A stretch of 49,104 nt of DNA from Chloroflexota bacterium (GCA_016208315.1 JACQYF010000047.1:1-49104); one strand, 5' to 3'. Counted from the stretch's first letter, positions 21,150 to 31,194 are shown. Numbers and translations: made by a program. Notes: a model not told the origin generated them from the letters alone.

Positions 21150-22391
21150 TTATTCGCGTGATTCGCGAGATTCGCGGATAAATTTCCGAGTGTTCGCAAA
21201 GAACGCTTGCCACTGCTCTTCGGTCGCCGCGCCGCCGCCTTGCGCCAGCCGCGCGTCGCCCCCGCCGCGCCCGCCGATCTGGCTCAAATGCTTGCGAAGC
21301 AACTCACTCGCGCTCACGGCCGTGTCCGCCGCGCACGCCACGGCCAACGCGAGTTTCATGCCGTCATACGTGGCAAGGAGCGCGACCATGCCCGGCTCGT
21401 TCTGCAGCAGACCGGCCAACGCGCGCAACTGCTGGGCCGTGCGGTCGGGAAACGTGGCAATGACCAATTTGATTGACTCGAACGGCTCGGCGGTGGCAAC
21501 CAGTCGTTTCGCTTCGAGCGGCAGACGTTCCGCCGCGAGTGCTTCCAACTCAACCTGCGCGGCGCGGAGCTGCTCTTGTTGCCGCTGCACATTTTGCGCG
21601 ACGGCTTCAGGATTGGTATTCAACTGGCGCGCCACCTGCGTCAGGATCGCGTAATAGTTCTGAAAATAGGACAGCGCCTGCCGGCCCGCGACAAAGTAGA
21701 CACGCAGTTTGTCGGCGCGACGCTCGCTTTTGAGGATCTTGAGCACTCCGATCATGCCCGTGCGCGTGCAGTGCGTGCCGCCGCATGCCGAGTAATCGAC
21801 CCCGTCAATCTCGACGACGCGGATTTGCCCGCTGACCTTGGGCGGGCGGCGAAAAGGCACCGTCGCAATCTCTGGCTCGCGGATGAAATACGACTTGATC
21901 TGGCGATCCGCGTAGATCAGCGCATTGGCGCGGTCTTGTACGCGCAGCCAATCGTGCTCACCCAGGTTGGCGAGCGGCACGTCAATCGTCGTCGGCGAGT
22001 CAATGCTGATTTTGGCTGAGATCGTTTCCAACCCTTCCATGTCTTCCAGGACCGCACTCAAAAGATGCTGCGCCGAGTGCTGCTGCAAGAACCCAAACCG
22101 GCGCTCGCGATCAATTTTCGCCGGAACCTGGCGGCCCGTGACTTCACCATCCACGACGTGAACCACATTCCCCGCGTCGTCCACGAACACGTCCACCACC
22201 TGCGCCTCGCCGAGCATGCCCGTATCGTGTTCTTGCCCGCCGCCGGTCGGATAGAAATACGTCTCGGCCAGCAACACACCTTGCCGCCCATCGGGCAGCG
22301 TGACCTTACCGATAACGTCGGCGTCGAATTCGAATCGAAACGGATCGTCCAGATACCCTCGCGCTGTGGTCAATTTGTCCTCCAGCCGCAT
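21150..22391 (-). CDS. alaX: alanyl-tRNA editing protein (AlaX-L with DHHA1 domain)
   Basis: A 413-residue trans-editing enzyme that removes wrongly attached Ser or Gly from tRNA-Ala. Zinc ligands are present: HSAQH (H105, H109) and CGGTHC (C203, H207). The substrate loop YFYPTGGGQEHDTG and the VFRPP-like KVSGQIRVVEIDGVDY segment match. A coiled coil (QNVQRQQEQLRAAQVELEAL) leads into a C-terminal DHHA1 domain with IGGRGGGDARLAQGGG. The last residues (RESRESRE) come from ATTCGCG-type repeats. A TATAAT sits over the ATG at 22391 (22395-22390), so either a further promoter lies upstream or translation starts lower, e.g. at TTG 22373. Confidence 0.9.
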   Translation of the reverse strand: MRLEDKLTTARGYLDDPFRFEFDADVIGKVTLPDGRQGVLLAETYFYPTGGGQEHDTGMLGEAQVVDVFVDDAGNVVHVVDGEVTGRQVPAKIDRERRFGFLQQHSAQHLLSAVLEDMEGLETISAKISIDSPTTIDVPLANLGEHDWLRVQDRANALIYADRQIKSYFIREPEIATVPFRRPPKVSGQIRVVEIDGVDYSACGGTHCTRTGMIGVLKILKSERRADKLRVYFVAGRQALSYFQNYYAILTQVARQLNTNPEAVAQNVQRQQEQLRAAQVELEALAAERLPLEAKRLVATAEPFESIKLVIATFPDRTAQQLRALAGLLQNEPGMVALLATYDGMKLALAVACAADTAVSASELLRKHLSQIGGRGGGDARLAQGGGAATEEQWQAFFANTRKFIRESRESRE

Positions 22392-22401
22392 TATACTCGC
22401 G

Positions 22402-22520
22402 TTCGTCGGGCGATTGAAATCGCGGCAACAAGAACGCCAAGTCCACCTTCGTGGACTAGCGATTAGTCTGCGAAGGCAGACTTGGCTTTCGTGTTGCTGC
22501 GTCCTCGGTCGCCCGGCGGA
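22402..22520. repeat. structured palindromic element, copy 1
   Basis: 119 bp. The outer arms (22402-22438 and 22484-22520) are imperfectly complementary over ~37 bases; inside lie two perfect hairpins, AGTCCAC-CTTC-GTGGACT and AGTCTGC-GAAG-GCAGACT. The same architecture with different stem sequences forms the end of the window (48988-49104). It lies between the divergent alaX and lipoprotein genes. No open frame, so at most a non-autonomous element or RNA. Confidence 0.88.
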
Positions 22521-22634
22521 GTTTACAATTTTTTTGCACGGATTTCATACCCGCGTTACAACAAAATGGAATGATGGTCGCGCGACATATAGACCTTCGA
22601 GGTCTGCCCAGTCCATCGTCGAGGTCATGCTCAC

Positions 22635-25535
22635 ATGCAAACGCGATCAGCCCGTCCCGCTCTCGTATTGATCTTCATCCTCCTGACCCTTGCCGCCTGC
22701 GTCCCCAACGCTTCGCGTCCATCGCCCGCTGTACAAGCCGCATTGTCAACCCTGTCTCCTCAAAACGCGACCGCCCCCGCGCGCCCTATGGCCCAAGCCG
22801 ACGCCTCCGAGCTTCGGTACGGCGACAGCGGTTATACCAATTTGGGCGAATGGTACGCGGATGTGTCGGTGCGTCCAGCGCAATGGCAGCCCAGCGCAAC
22901 GGTGCAGATTCAAGCCACACTCCAAGTCTCCGAGACGCACCTGGCAAAATTGGCGGAGTTGAAAATCAAGCCCGACGGTCTCGTGATGCTCGTGACCGCC
23001 GAGCGGACTTTTGATGGCGACGGCGTTCTGCGACTCGGGAGCGACGAGCGCATGTCCACACTGCTCACGCCCACCGGCCTCGCGATCGAAGGCGGCGTGC
23101 AGGGCGCGGTGACCAATCGCTTTGGCTATCGCTTTCGCACGCCGGTGGATGTGCTAAACACGGTCCCACTCTCCGCGCTTGCGGACCGTCGCGTGACATT
23201 CAACACGCAAGCCAAACTGCCCGACGATCTGCCTCCGGGAATTTATCGCGTGCGCCTCGATTTCGGCGTGAGCGTCGCCAAGCGCAATTACGATCTGAAT
23301 GGCGACGCGTTCGCGAAACGCGGCTTTCCCCAGGGTCGGCCCACCGAATCATATGTCTACTCGCCGCCGATTCGCGCCGACGGCAAACACGTGAGCGGAC
23401 GCGTCGTGGACGCGGCGGCAATCAAGCCGCGCGTCCCGTGGGTCATCCTCGGCAACTATAACTCGAACGGCTATCGCGGCGTCGTGGCCGACGAAGACGC
23501 GGCGAACTTTGCGCTTTCGGTTCGCAACCTGATTCCCGACGAGGTCATTCTACCGCTCTACGACGACAACAACAAGCCGCTCGCGTATTCGCTCGAACCG
23601 CAGTTCCCCGCGGATACGATAGATGCGCGTTCAAACATCCCCTGGGATTTTGCCAAAGGCGAACTCTCGATCCAGGTGACCGGACCCGATGGCAAGACCA
23701 ACGACCTCGGCACTGCGCCCTTTGTCGGCAAAGCCGGGCAATGGCCGACGACGAAAAAGCCGGCGTTCACCGCGTGGCGACCGCCGTCGTATGGCTTGTA
23801 CACCGTGAAGGCGACCGGTTGGCTCGCCGATATTTGGGGCAATCGCTACGAAGGCGGCGGCACGTATCAATTCTGGATCGCCAAGCGGATGACGCTCGCG
23901 ACCGCGACCTTTCAGGGACAAGCATATCCGGTCGGCAATCGCTATGGGCGTGACATCGGTTTCGCGCCCGCCGTGCCCGCCGACGTGTCGGTCACCGCGA
24001 CGTTGTACGTGAATTCCGATCCCAAGAACGCCAAGACGATTTCGTACACGGGCAAGGCCTCGCCCGCCGGGCTTTTTGGCGCGGCGCAAGGGATGGTCCC
24101 GCTGCCGTTCGACGCGCCGGGCGAATATCACGCGGTCGTCCTGGCGAAATACACGGATGCGGACGGGCACTTGTGGGTATCCACCATGCGGCACGCGGGC
24201 GTTGTCTATCCCGACGATAGTCCGATCGTCGCGCATGGCAAAAAGTTGAATGTCAAAGGCAAGTTGGTTGACCGCGGCGACACGACCGTGGAAGGATGGG
24301 TGGACACGACGAACAACGTCAACCACCTCGAGCACATCAACTATCCCTACCTGTCCGGCGACGTGCTCCTCATCGCCAGCGAACAGCAAGGCGCGAACAA
24401 GATCGAGCCGGTGTTGACCTACGAAATGAAAAACAACCCCGCGCCTTACGATGCTCAATTGCAAAACATCGGCGCGACGAACGTGCGCTTGCAGACCTCC
24501 AACGGCTATTCGCCGCACCAGTTCCCGGAGTACATCACCGATTGGGCGTACTATTACGCGGGCGCGCCGCGGCCCGGCTTCATGTCGCGCTTTCTTGTCG
24601 GCGAGGATGGCGTGCGCGCGCCGTACTGGCCGACGAGTCCGAACAGTTTTGGCGGCCAGATCAACGCTTCGGTGAACGGCGATCTCCCCGGCGACATTTA
24701 TCGTCTGATCGGCGGCGTGGTCGTGCGAAAGAGTAATGCGGCGCCGATGTACGCGGGCTATTTATCGTCCGGGTTCATCCTGCCCAAGGGCACGAATCAC
24801 AATCGCGTGATCGCGGCGGGTTCGGAAGACCTCATCGGCTCGACCGGCGACAAGGCGCGCTTTTTCCTGGTCGGCTTGCGTCCGGGCATGGTTTACGAAA
24901 CCGGCACCGCCTTCGCGCCCGCCGTGCAGATTGACCCGATCGTTCCCGCGACCATCACGTTTACGATGAAATATCCCGACGGGCGCCAAGTGGTCGCGCA
25001 AGGTGTGGGCGATTCGTTTGGCGGTTTCGTGGGGAAAGAAAGATGGACGCTCGATCTGCCGGGGATTTATCAATACACGCTAGAAGGTGAATGGCAGGGA
25101 AACAAGGGCTACATGCCGGGCTTGCCGAAAACAGGCGGCGAATTCTACGTCGTCGAAAAACAGCCACCCGCCAATGCGACGGGACTATCCCTCAACCTGC
25201 CCAACCAATCCACGTTTCCCGTCACAAGCACTCTGACCATCCGAGGAAACAGCGGCGCGCGCTATGTTTATTACGCGGCGGTCACACCCGGCGCGGCATT
25301 GCTGCAAGGCCGCGTGCCCGTGAATGGCGGCAAATTCGAATACGTCTTTAATCCCGCCGAGGTCAACAAGGTCGCGTCTACGTACGACATCAAGAACCTG
25401 GTGACGGGCCGGCCGCAGATTTCGGATGTCGTGCAGCTCACTTTCTTCTCGCAAGAGACAACGCCGACGGGCACGCCGTACCATTCTTTCGTGCGGCTGA
25501 TTATTCGCGGGAATACGGTCATCTACGCGCGGTAA
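22635..25535 (+). CDS. large surface lipoprotein of unknown function
   Basis: A 966-residue exported protein with a lipoprotein signal (ALVLIFILLTLAAC, Cys22). The mature part is beta-rich with no cysteine-rich or enzymatic motif I recognise; segments such as PSATVQIQATLQVSETHLAK, ATLYVNSDPKNAKTISYTG, PGEYHAVVLAKYTDADGHLW and LPGIYQYTLEGEWQGNKGYM look like consecutive Ig-like or beta-sandwich domains. LPGDIYRLIGGVVVRKSNAA suggests a conserved middle domain. Upstream there is TTTACA...TCATAC with a 17-base gap (22522-22550) and a small hairpin AGACCT-TCG-AGGTCT (22591-22605) in the leader. Likely a cell-surface or sheath component. Confidence 0.82.
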   Translation: MQTRSARPALVLIFILLTLAACVPNASRPSPAVQAALSTLSPQNATAPARPMAQADASELRYGDSGYTNLGEWYADVSVRPAQWQPSATVQIQATLQVSETHLAKLAELKIKPDGLVMLVTAERTFDGDGVLRLGSDERMSTLLTPTGLAIEGGVQGAVTNRFGYRFRTPVDVLNTVPLSALADRRVTFNTQAKLPDDLPPGIYRVRLDFGVSVAKRNYDLNGDAFAKRGFPQGRPTESYVYSPPIRADGKHVSGRVVDAAAIKPRVPWVILGNYNSNGYRGVVADEDAANFALSVRNLIPDEVILPLYDDNNKPLAYSLEPQFPADTIDARSNIPWDFAKGELSIQVTGPDGKTNDLGTAPFVGKAGQWPTTKKPAFTAWRPPSYGLYTVKATGWLADIWGNRYEGGGTYQFWIAKRMTLATATFQGQAYPVGNRYGRDIGFAPAVPADVSVTATLYVNSDPKNAKTISYTGKASPAGLFGAAQGMVPLPFDAPGEYHAVVLAKYTDADGHLWVSTMRHAGVVYPDDSPIVAHGKKLNVKGKLVDRGDTTVEGWVDTTNNVNHLEHINYPYLSGDVLLIASEQQGANKIEPVLTYEMKNNPAPYDAQLQNIGATNVRLQTSNGYSPHQFPEYITDWAYYYAGAPRPGFMSRFLVGEDGVRAPYWPTSPNSFGGQINASVNGDLPGDIYRLIGGVVVRKSNAAPMYAGYLSSGFILPKGTNHNRVIAAGSEDLIGSTGDKARFFLVGLRPGMVYETGTAFAPAVQIDPIVPATITFTMKYPDGRQVVAQGVGDSFGGFVGKERWTLDLPGIYQYTLEGEWQGNKGYMPGLPKTGGEFYVVEKQPPANATGLSLNLPNQSTFPVTSTLTIRGNSGARYVYYAAVTPGAALLQGRVPVNGGKFEYVFNPAEVNKVASTYDIKNLVTGRPQISDVVQLTFFSQETTPTGTPYHSFVRLIIRGNTVIYAR

Positions 25536-25614
25536 CTGCGTAGTGAGCGACGTAGCGAAAGAGCATGGATTCCACGAAATGACAGGTGGACGCGACGTTG
25601 AAAGCCCTAAAAGC

Positions 25615-25647
25615 ACTCCTGCGAAGGTTGCGAACCTTCGCAGGAGT
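25615..25647. terminator. bidirectional hairpin terminator
   Basis: ACTCCTGCGAAGGTT-GCG-AACCTTCGCAGGAGT: a perfect 15-bp stem with a 3-base loop between two convergent genes, followed by TTTA on + and by TGCTTTTAGGG on -. It should stop both transcripts. The CTGCGAAG core resembles the inner hairpins of the palindromic elements. Confidence 0.82.
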
Positions 25648-25675
25648 TTACACGCGCGGGCCTTTTGGTTTCTTT

Positions 25676-28600
25676 CTACCGCACGACAAAGGGCAGATAG
25701 AGCGGGCTAACCGTAAAGGAACCCTGCACCGGTCCGTAGAGCGTCGCCCTGCTGTTCGCATCCACTGTCTCCAGCCAGTAATAGTAGGTGCTGCCCCGCG
25801 CCACCGCCTGATCGCGAAACTCGTACGTCGCGCCGATTGGACTGCCGAGAACCTTGCTCGGAATGAGATTGGCGTTGAGCCGCGTGCGCGGGGATGTGAC
25901 CGATGTAGCGCGGTAGATGTTAAAGCCCAGGTTGTTCAGTTCGGTCGCGGTGGTCCATTGCAAGCGGATGGCGGTGTTCTCCGCAATCCCCCTGAAAGAG
26001 ACGAGCCGAACGGCGGTGGGCGTGGCGCCGGGCGCATCACCGCTCTTGAGCACGAACGGCGAGAAATTGGTCACGCCGGTCACGCGCACAGAATATGGCG
26101 CCGATCCTTCCCCAGGACAAACACGCCCGTCCGCACCCCAAGTCGTATCCAGGGTCAAGGGTGATCCCCACGTGCTGCCATTCCAGTGGTAGGCGTTCAG
26201 CGCATTGCAGTCATTGCCCGATAATTCACTCGCCGCAAAGTAAAAATGCACATACGCCGGTCCGCTTGTATTGGTCGGTGCGATTTCGAAGCAGCGGCGC
26301 ACGGTTGCGCCAGCCGTTGAGGTGCAGTCCTGGTTGCCGCGAATGTAGACGGTGGTGCTGCCCATGTTCGCGCCGCTGAGAGACACGCCGCCATACTGAC
26401 CAGCGAAGAGGAAAGCCGTCCCGGTAGTGACGGCGTTCTTGGTCTGTTGGAGTCTGCCGTTGTTGGTGAGCGTGCCGTTGGCGTCAAAGTCACGCCGCGA
26501 CTCCAAGAAAGACCCGTTGTTGATGGTAACGTTGTAGAAGGTGATGGCGTCGGTATCAAGCGTTTGCGCGCCAGACCTGTCGAAAGTGACAGTGCCACTG
26601 CGAGCAGTGAAGACGCCGCCGTTGCGAGTGAAATTCCCCGCCACGTTGATGGCATAGTTGCTGGCCGATACATCGAGCGTCCCGCTGTTGAGAGTCAGGT
26701 TGCCGTTCACGTCGAGATTCGCGCCCAGCGTGACGGTGGCGGCAGAGACTTGTGGATGTTTGCCCGCGGCGAGATCGGCAATCTCCGAATCGGAAAGCCC
26801 GCGATTGTAGATGCGCACATCGTCTATGCTGCCTGCCAGAAAATCGGACGGACCGCCGCTGTCCCACTCTTGACCGATGGACCACAGATTGTCGTTAGAA
26901 TTGGTATAGTCGATGATGTGATATGCTTTTTTCACGCCGTCGACGTACAGATTGCCCGTCCAACTTGCGCCGGTGGCGTACGCGATGTGATGCCAGGTCC
27001 CGTCCGCGACAACCGTATTGCTATCGGCTTCCCACGCCGAGTTGCTACCATCGTAAACCCAAAATTCGTCGTCAGAGCGAATCGAAAGTAGAACGATGTT
27101 TGATTTGTTCGCGCCATTGACGGCGACCAGCGTCTGATCGCGTCCGCTCCCGCTGGGCACTTTGACCCAAAACGCGATGGTCATCGATCGATCGGCATCG
27201 TAATTCATGTTGTCGATGGAAACGTAATCGTCTACGCCGTCGAATTGCAGTGCGTAGGGATCGGAAAAGTCCATCGTCGAGGGCTTGTCGGTGATCCAAG
27301 TTGGGCTGTTGGTTAATGTGCCATCGCGATCAAAACCGGAAGAGTCGCGCGCGGTACCGCCGCTGCCTTGGTCGAATTTCAAATACGCCAGCAAGCCATC
27401 GTTGATCGTCAGATTGTTGAACGTGTTGGTCGGCAGTACGCCGCCGGGCAAGAGTACGCTCGTTCCAGGATTTGTGCTCGCATCGAAATTTCCATTCTTC
27501 GTTAGCGCGTTCGCAACGCGGAAGATGGCGTTGGCGGCGAGTTGCAGCGTGTTGCCGGAATTGATCGTTACATTGTTGAACGTGGCTGCGCCGCTAAACG
27601 TTTGCGTTCCACTCTGGTTGAATGTTACTGTACCGCCGTTGTGAAGGAAACCGCCATTGATGGAAAGATTTCCGGCGATGTTCAGATTCGACGGAGGCGA
27701 CAAAGTCGCGCCGGAGTTCACGGTCAAATTGCGGAGCGTGCTTGCGCCCGATGGAAGCGTTCGTGTTCCTGTGCCAGCAATCGTAACGGTCGTCGGAGAA
27801 TTGGTGGTTGCGTCGAAACTGCCGCTCAAGGAAAAGTTGCGCGAGTAACCAAAATTGGCGTTCGCGGCTAATCGCAGCGTGCTACCGCTGTCGACGGTCA
27901 CATCGTAGAAAGAGGTTGTGCCGCTCAAGGTCTGCGTGCCGCTGCGATTGAAGGTGACGGTGCGACCGTTCGGAGTGAATCCGCCGTTGTTCGTCCAATC
28001 TCGACTCACGGTTATATTGTTGTCGAGTTCCAATGTCGCTCCGCCATTGATCTGCACGCCGGCAAAAGCGATAGAATCAGTTTTTACGCTTTGCGTGCCG
28101 CTGCCATCGAACGTAACGGTGCCATTGCGCGGAGTAAAGACGCCGCCGTTGCGGATGAAATCTCCACCGACATCGATCGCATTGTTGCTCGTCGAAACAT
28201 CCAGCGTGCCGCTGTTGAGCGTGAGATCGCCGTTCACATCCAGCGCCGCGCCGAGCGTGGTGGTAGCAAGCGACGTTTGTGGATGGCTGCCCAGCGCGAG
28301 TGCGCCGATTTCGCCGGACGAGAGCGCGCGATTGTAGATGCGTACGTCGTCCAATCGACCATCCAACGCTTCGTTGTTCGCCGAGTGGCTGAGTCGCACC
28401 CAGTTTCCATCAGTGACAGTGCCTGTGACGCCGAGTGTGTCGCGTTGGGTTCCATTCAGATAGAGGCGCATGATGCTGCCATCGTACGTTCCGGCGACGT
28501 GGTACCACTGCCCTGTGCCAAACACCGCGCTCACGGAGGTAGAACGAATCGAGCCACCGATGCTCATGTAGAATTGAAGACTGTTGCTGGTGTTGGCGCG

Positions 28601-30886
28601 CAGTACGGCTTTCTCATTCTCCAACGTGATGAAACGCATCGGCGCAGTCGGAGCACTGTCGAGCCAGACCCAGGCGGATAAGGTGAGGGTTTGTGCGTCG
28701 TTCAACTTTTGCAGGTTGCTCGCCAGCACGTACTCACTGCTGTCGGTGCGGTCGGAGCGAAAAGCGTACGGGTCGGTGAAGTCCATCGCCGGGTAGGTGC
28801 TGCTACTCCACGAGCCGTTGGTTACGACGCCATCGTACCCATAACCAGAACTATCCTTTGCCGTAGTCCCTGCGCCTTCGTCCAATTTCCAGTACGCCAG
28901 CAGACCGTCGTTGAGATATAGATTGTTGAAGGTGGTGGCAGCCGTGCTTCCATCCGCAATAGAATCCACGACAACGCGCCCGCCATTGGGATTGAACGTA
29001 CCACCCGTGTGGTGGAATCCGCCGGAGACGATCATCAATCCTAGCGGGGCAGTAAAGGTGCCGCTGGAGAAATCGAAAGCGCCTTCGACGTCGAGCCGCC
29101 CATTGTAACCATGATATTCCCCGCCCTTCTGGGTCCAGTCGCCATTCACCGTCAAATTGTTATTCATCCCAATCACGCCGGTGTAACTGCTATCGATAAC
29201 CCATCCGGCGACGGTGAAACTGGATTGAACGTCCGCCCACTTGTCTGTGTTTTTGAACACCGGAATGTTTTTCGTAGTCGGTACCATATTGCCGTTCCAA
29301 TTTTCCGGTCTAGTTGTGTACGCGTCGGCACCGGTCCCAGCCCAGTAGATGTAAGGAGATTCGTAAGCGCCGCTGTCGCAAGAGCCGCTCTCAGGACGCG
29401 CCTCGCCGCGCTGATCGGTGGTGTACGTGCTGCCGCAGCCGTTCACGCCGTTGGGGATCGCATCCACCGCCGGGCTATCGTACAAGAGAAAGTGTGTGTT
29501 GGTGGATCCACCGTTATTGGCGAGAGGTTTGAGTTTCGTATCGGAGGTGACTTGATCGCCAGTTCCACTGCTGGGACAGCCGGTCGAGACGCCGACCACA
29601 TTGTAGCCCTGGCTGGTCAGGTCACCCACGCAATCGTCAAAGTTATTTCCGGTTATATCGTTGTTGCCGACGACGATGCTGTTCTTAAAGTTGAGCGTAC
29701 CACCGTTATGCGCCAGCCCGCCGCCATTGCCGTCGCCATCATTATCCTCGTCGGCGGTGTTGTTAGTGACGCTTACATGGGCGAGGGTCAAGGTGCTGCC
29801 CCAAATATAAACGCCGCCGCCGCTGCCGCGGGCATAATTGCCGCTGATGGTGACGTTGGTGAGAGTGGGGTTCATATCGCCGGTGTACAAACCACCGCCG
29901 CGCCCATCTTTAGAATTTGCGCCATTGCCGGTGCGGTTGCCGCTCAACGTGCTGTCGGTGATGCGCAGGGGAGTCGTGTCGTAATAGTTGTAATTGAATA
30001 TGCCGCCGCCATCGCCGCCTTGCCCCGATCCACCGCTGGCATTTCCAGTGGTATTGTCTTTCACCGTGCTGCGCGTCATGGTCAATGTGCCATAAGTGTC
30101 TATCCCGCCGCCATAACCGCCAAAGGTTACGCCGTTGCCCGTCGTATTGCCGCTGATAATCGAGTCTTCGACGGTCAAAGCACCCGCATTGTACATGCCG
30201 CCACCATCGCCGCCGTACTGGTTGCTCGTGCTGCCGGTGACGTTGTTGCTGATCGTACTGCGTCGAATCGTGGTCGTGCTGTTGTCGGCGAGACTTAATC
30301 CACCGCCATTGCAACCATGGCTGCCTGGGATCGTCCCAGTCGCATTATCGCTGATCGTGCTGTCGGCAATCGTCAACGAACCAGCGTTGTAGACTCCGCC
30401 GCCATAGCAATGCCCCGCACTGTCATTGGGAGTTTTGCCGTTGGTGATGGTCACGCCGTTCAACTCGACGGTGTTGCCCGCGAACACGTGTAGCACACGA
30501 TCGATTTGTGCGGCGTCGATGGTGGTATTGGATGATCCCGCGCCGTTAATGGTAATGTCACTGGTTACGTCCAGGTCGCCGGTAGCGTTAGAGTCTTCGC
30601 TAGCTCCGGCGCGAGTGAACGTGTACGTTCCGGCAGGCAGAGTGATGGTATCGGTTCCGCTGCCAGCCGTGCAGCCGCCAAAGGCAGCGTCAGTGTTGGC
30701 GGCTTGGATCGCTTCACGCAACGAGCAACTCGCGCCGCTGCCGTACTCGTCGGCAGTCGTATTGACGGTGATACCCGCGGCGTGCGCCACCGGGGTTGGC
30801 GCCAAGCCAAACATCAGCGCGAGCAGCAGCGCGGCGATCAAAAAGAGCCGTGCCACATGTGCGCGTTGCAAGGACATCGTCTTCAT
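25676..30886 (-). CDS. giant secreted CSLREA/beta-helix/LamG protein
   Basis: A 1736-residue exported protein, start supported by AAGGAGGAATCT-ATG. Signal peptide LFLIAALLLALMFGLAP...AHA; CSLREA motif in YGSGASCSLREAIQAANTDA; a parallel beta-helix region (~100-480) of 'GG.YN.G.LTI..STIS.N' repeats (for example GGGMYNAGALTVEDSIISGN); two LamG-like domains (~660-870 LLAYWKLDEGAGTTAKDSSG; ~1160-1375 LLAYLKFDQGSGGTARDSSG), each followed by 'L.LNSGTLDVS' autotransporter-like strand repeats; and a C-terminal FN3-like domain (~1630-1736) ending SPLYLPFVVR. Probably adhesion or glycan binding on the surface. The LamG-plus-strand block appears internally duplicated. Confidence 0.9.
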   Translation of the reverse strand: MKTMSLQRAHVARLFLIAALLLALMFGLAPTPVAHAAGITVNTTADEYGSGASCSLREAIQAANTDAAFGGCTAGSGTDTITLPAGTYTFTRAGASEDSNATGDLDVTSDITINGAGSSNTTIDAAQIDRVLHVFAGNTVELNGVTITNGKTPNDSAGHCYGGGVYNAGSLTIADSTISDNATGTIPGSHGCNGGGLSLADNSTTTIRRSTISNNVTGSTSNQYGGDGGGMYNAGALTVEDSIISGNTTGNGVTFGGYGGGIDTYGTLTMTRSTVKDNTTGNASGGSGQGGDGGGIFNYNYYDTTPLRITDSTLSGNRTGNGANSKDGRGGGLYTGDMNPTLTNVTISGNYARGSGGGVYIWGSTLTLAHVSVTNNTADEDNDGDGNGGGLAHNGGTLNFKNSIVVGNNDITGNNFDDCVGDLTSQGYNVVGVSTGCPSSGTGDQVTSDTKLKPLANNGGSTNTHFLLYDSPAVDAIPNGVNGCGSTYTTDQRGEARPESGSCDSGAYESPYIYWAGTGADAYTTRPENWNGNMVPTTKNIPVFKNTDKWADVQSSFTVAGWVIDSSYTGVIGMNNNLTVNGDWTQKGGEYHGYNGRLDVEGAFDFSSGTFTAPLGLMIVSGGFHHTGGTFNPNGGRVVVDSIADGSTAATTFNNLYLNDGLLAYWKLDEGAGTTAKDSSGYGYDGVVTNGSWSSSTYPAMDFTDPYAFRSDRTDSSEYVLASNLQKLNDAQTLTLSAWVWLDSAPTAPMRFITLENEKAVLRANTSNSLQFYMSIGGSIRSTSVSAVFGTGQWYHVAGTYDGSIMRLYLNGTQRDTLGVTGTVTDGNWVRLSHSANNEALDGRLDDVRIYNRALSSGEIGALALGSHPQTSLATTTLGAALDVNGDLTLNSGTLDVSTSNNAIDVGGDFIRNGGVFTPRNGTVTFDGSGTQSVKTDSIAFAGVQINGGATLELDNNITVSRDWTNNGGFTPNGRTVTFNRSGTQTLSGTTSFYDVTVDSGSTLRLAANANFGYSRNFSLSGSFDATTNSPTTVTIAGTGTRTLPSGASTLRNLTVNSGATLSPPSNLNIAGNLSINGGFLHNGGTVTFNQSGTQTFSGAATFNNVTINSGNTLQLAANAIFRVANALTKNGNFDASTNPGTSVLLPGGVLPTNTFNNLTINDGLLAYLKFDQGSGGTARDSSGFDRDGTLTNSPTWITDKPSTMDFSDPYALQFDGVDDYVSIDNMNYDADRSMTIAFWVKVPSGSGRDQTLVAVNGANKSNIVLLSIRSDDEFWVYDGSNSAWEADSNTVVADGTWHHIAYATGASWTGNLYVDGVKKAYHIIDYTNSNDNLWSIGQEWDSGGPSDFLAGSIDDVRIYNRGLSDSEIADLAAGKHPQVSAATVTLGANLDVNGNLTLNSGTLDVSASNYAINVAGNFTRNGGVFTARSGTVTFDRSGAQTLDTDAITFYNVTINNGSFLESRRDFDANGTLTNNGRLQQTKNAVTTGTAFLFAGQYGGVSLSGANMGSTTVYIRGNQDCTSTAGATVRRCFEIAPTNTSGPAYVHFYFAASELSGNDCNALNAYHWNGSTWGSPLTLDTTWGADGRVCPGEGSAPYSVRVTGVTNFSPFVLKSGDAPGATPTAVRLVSFRGIAENTAIRLQWTTATELNNLGFNIYRATSVTSPRTRLNANLIPSKVLGSPIGATYEFRDQAVARGSTYYYWLETVDANSRATLYGPVQGSFTVSPLYLPFVVR

Positions 30887-30954
30887 AGATTCCTCCTTGT
30901 TCGTAGTGGGCTATTCATCGCCCGTGTTTGTCATTTTCGACATCACATGCACGG

Positions 30955-31194
30955 TTACCCCAAACCGTTCTGGCGAGGTGATTGTTCAGCCGCCTGAGAA
31001 TTCATGGCGTCACCTTGCGTTTGCAAGGCGTCCTCTTGCGCCTGCAAGAAAGCGAACAGACTCGCCAGGTCAGCCAAGTCCTTGCGTTCGCGCGTGTCAA
31101 CACTTTCCAGAGAGACGCGATAGCGGATTTTGCCGCCGCGCTGGGTTTGCCAGAGACGGAGCAAAAATGCGCGATAGGGAACGTATGACTGCAT
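30955..31194 (-). CDS. small conserved protein
   Basis: A 79-residue protein: MQSYVPYRAFLLRLWQTQRG, GKIRYRVSLESVDTRERKDL, ADLASLFAFLQAQEDAL. The pattern 'YRA.LLRLW......WR.SLE...TGER..F..L..LF.FL' recurs in Chloroflexota and often sits beside AfsR-like regulators or surface proteins, as far as I recall. Function unknown. It is divergent from the BTAD regulator and precedes the giant beta-helix protein on the same strand. Confidence 0.75.
   Translation of the reverse strand: MQSYVPYRAFLLRLWQTQRGGKIRYRVSLESVDTRERKDLADLASLFAFLQAQEDALQTQGDAMNSQAAEQSPRQNGLG

Noticed and set aside
22402..22520. Insertion sequence or tRNA-like gene
   Set aside because: No transposase frame fits in 119 bp, and the two-hairpin fold lacks an anticodon arm, T-loop consensus and CCA region.
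29111..30298. 395-residue + strand frame with membrane-like segments
   Set aside because: It is the complement of the beta-helix repeats; Val/Ile/Ala periodicity follows the repeat coding on minus and there is no start signal.
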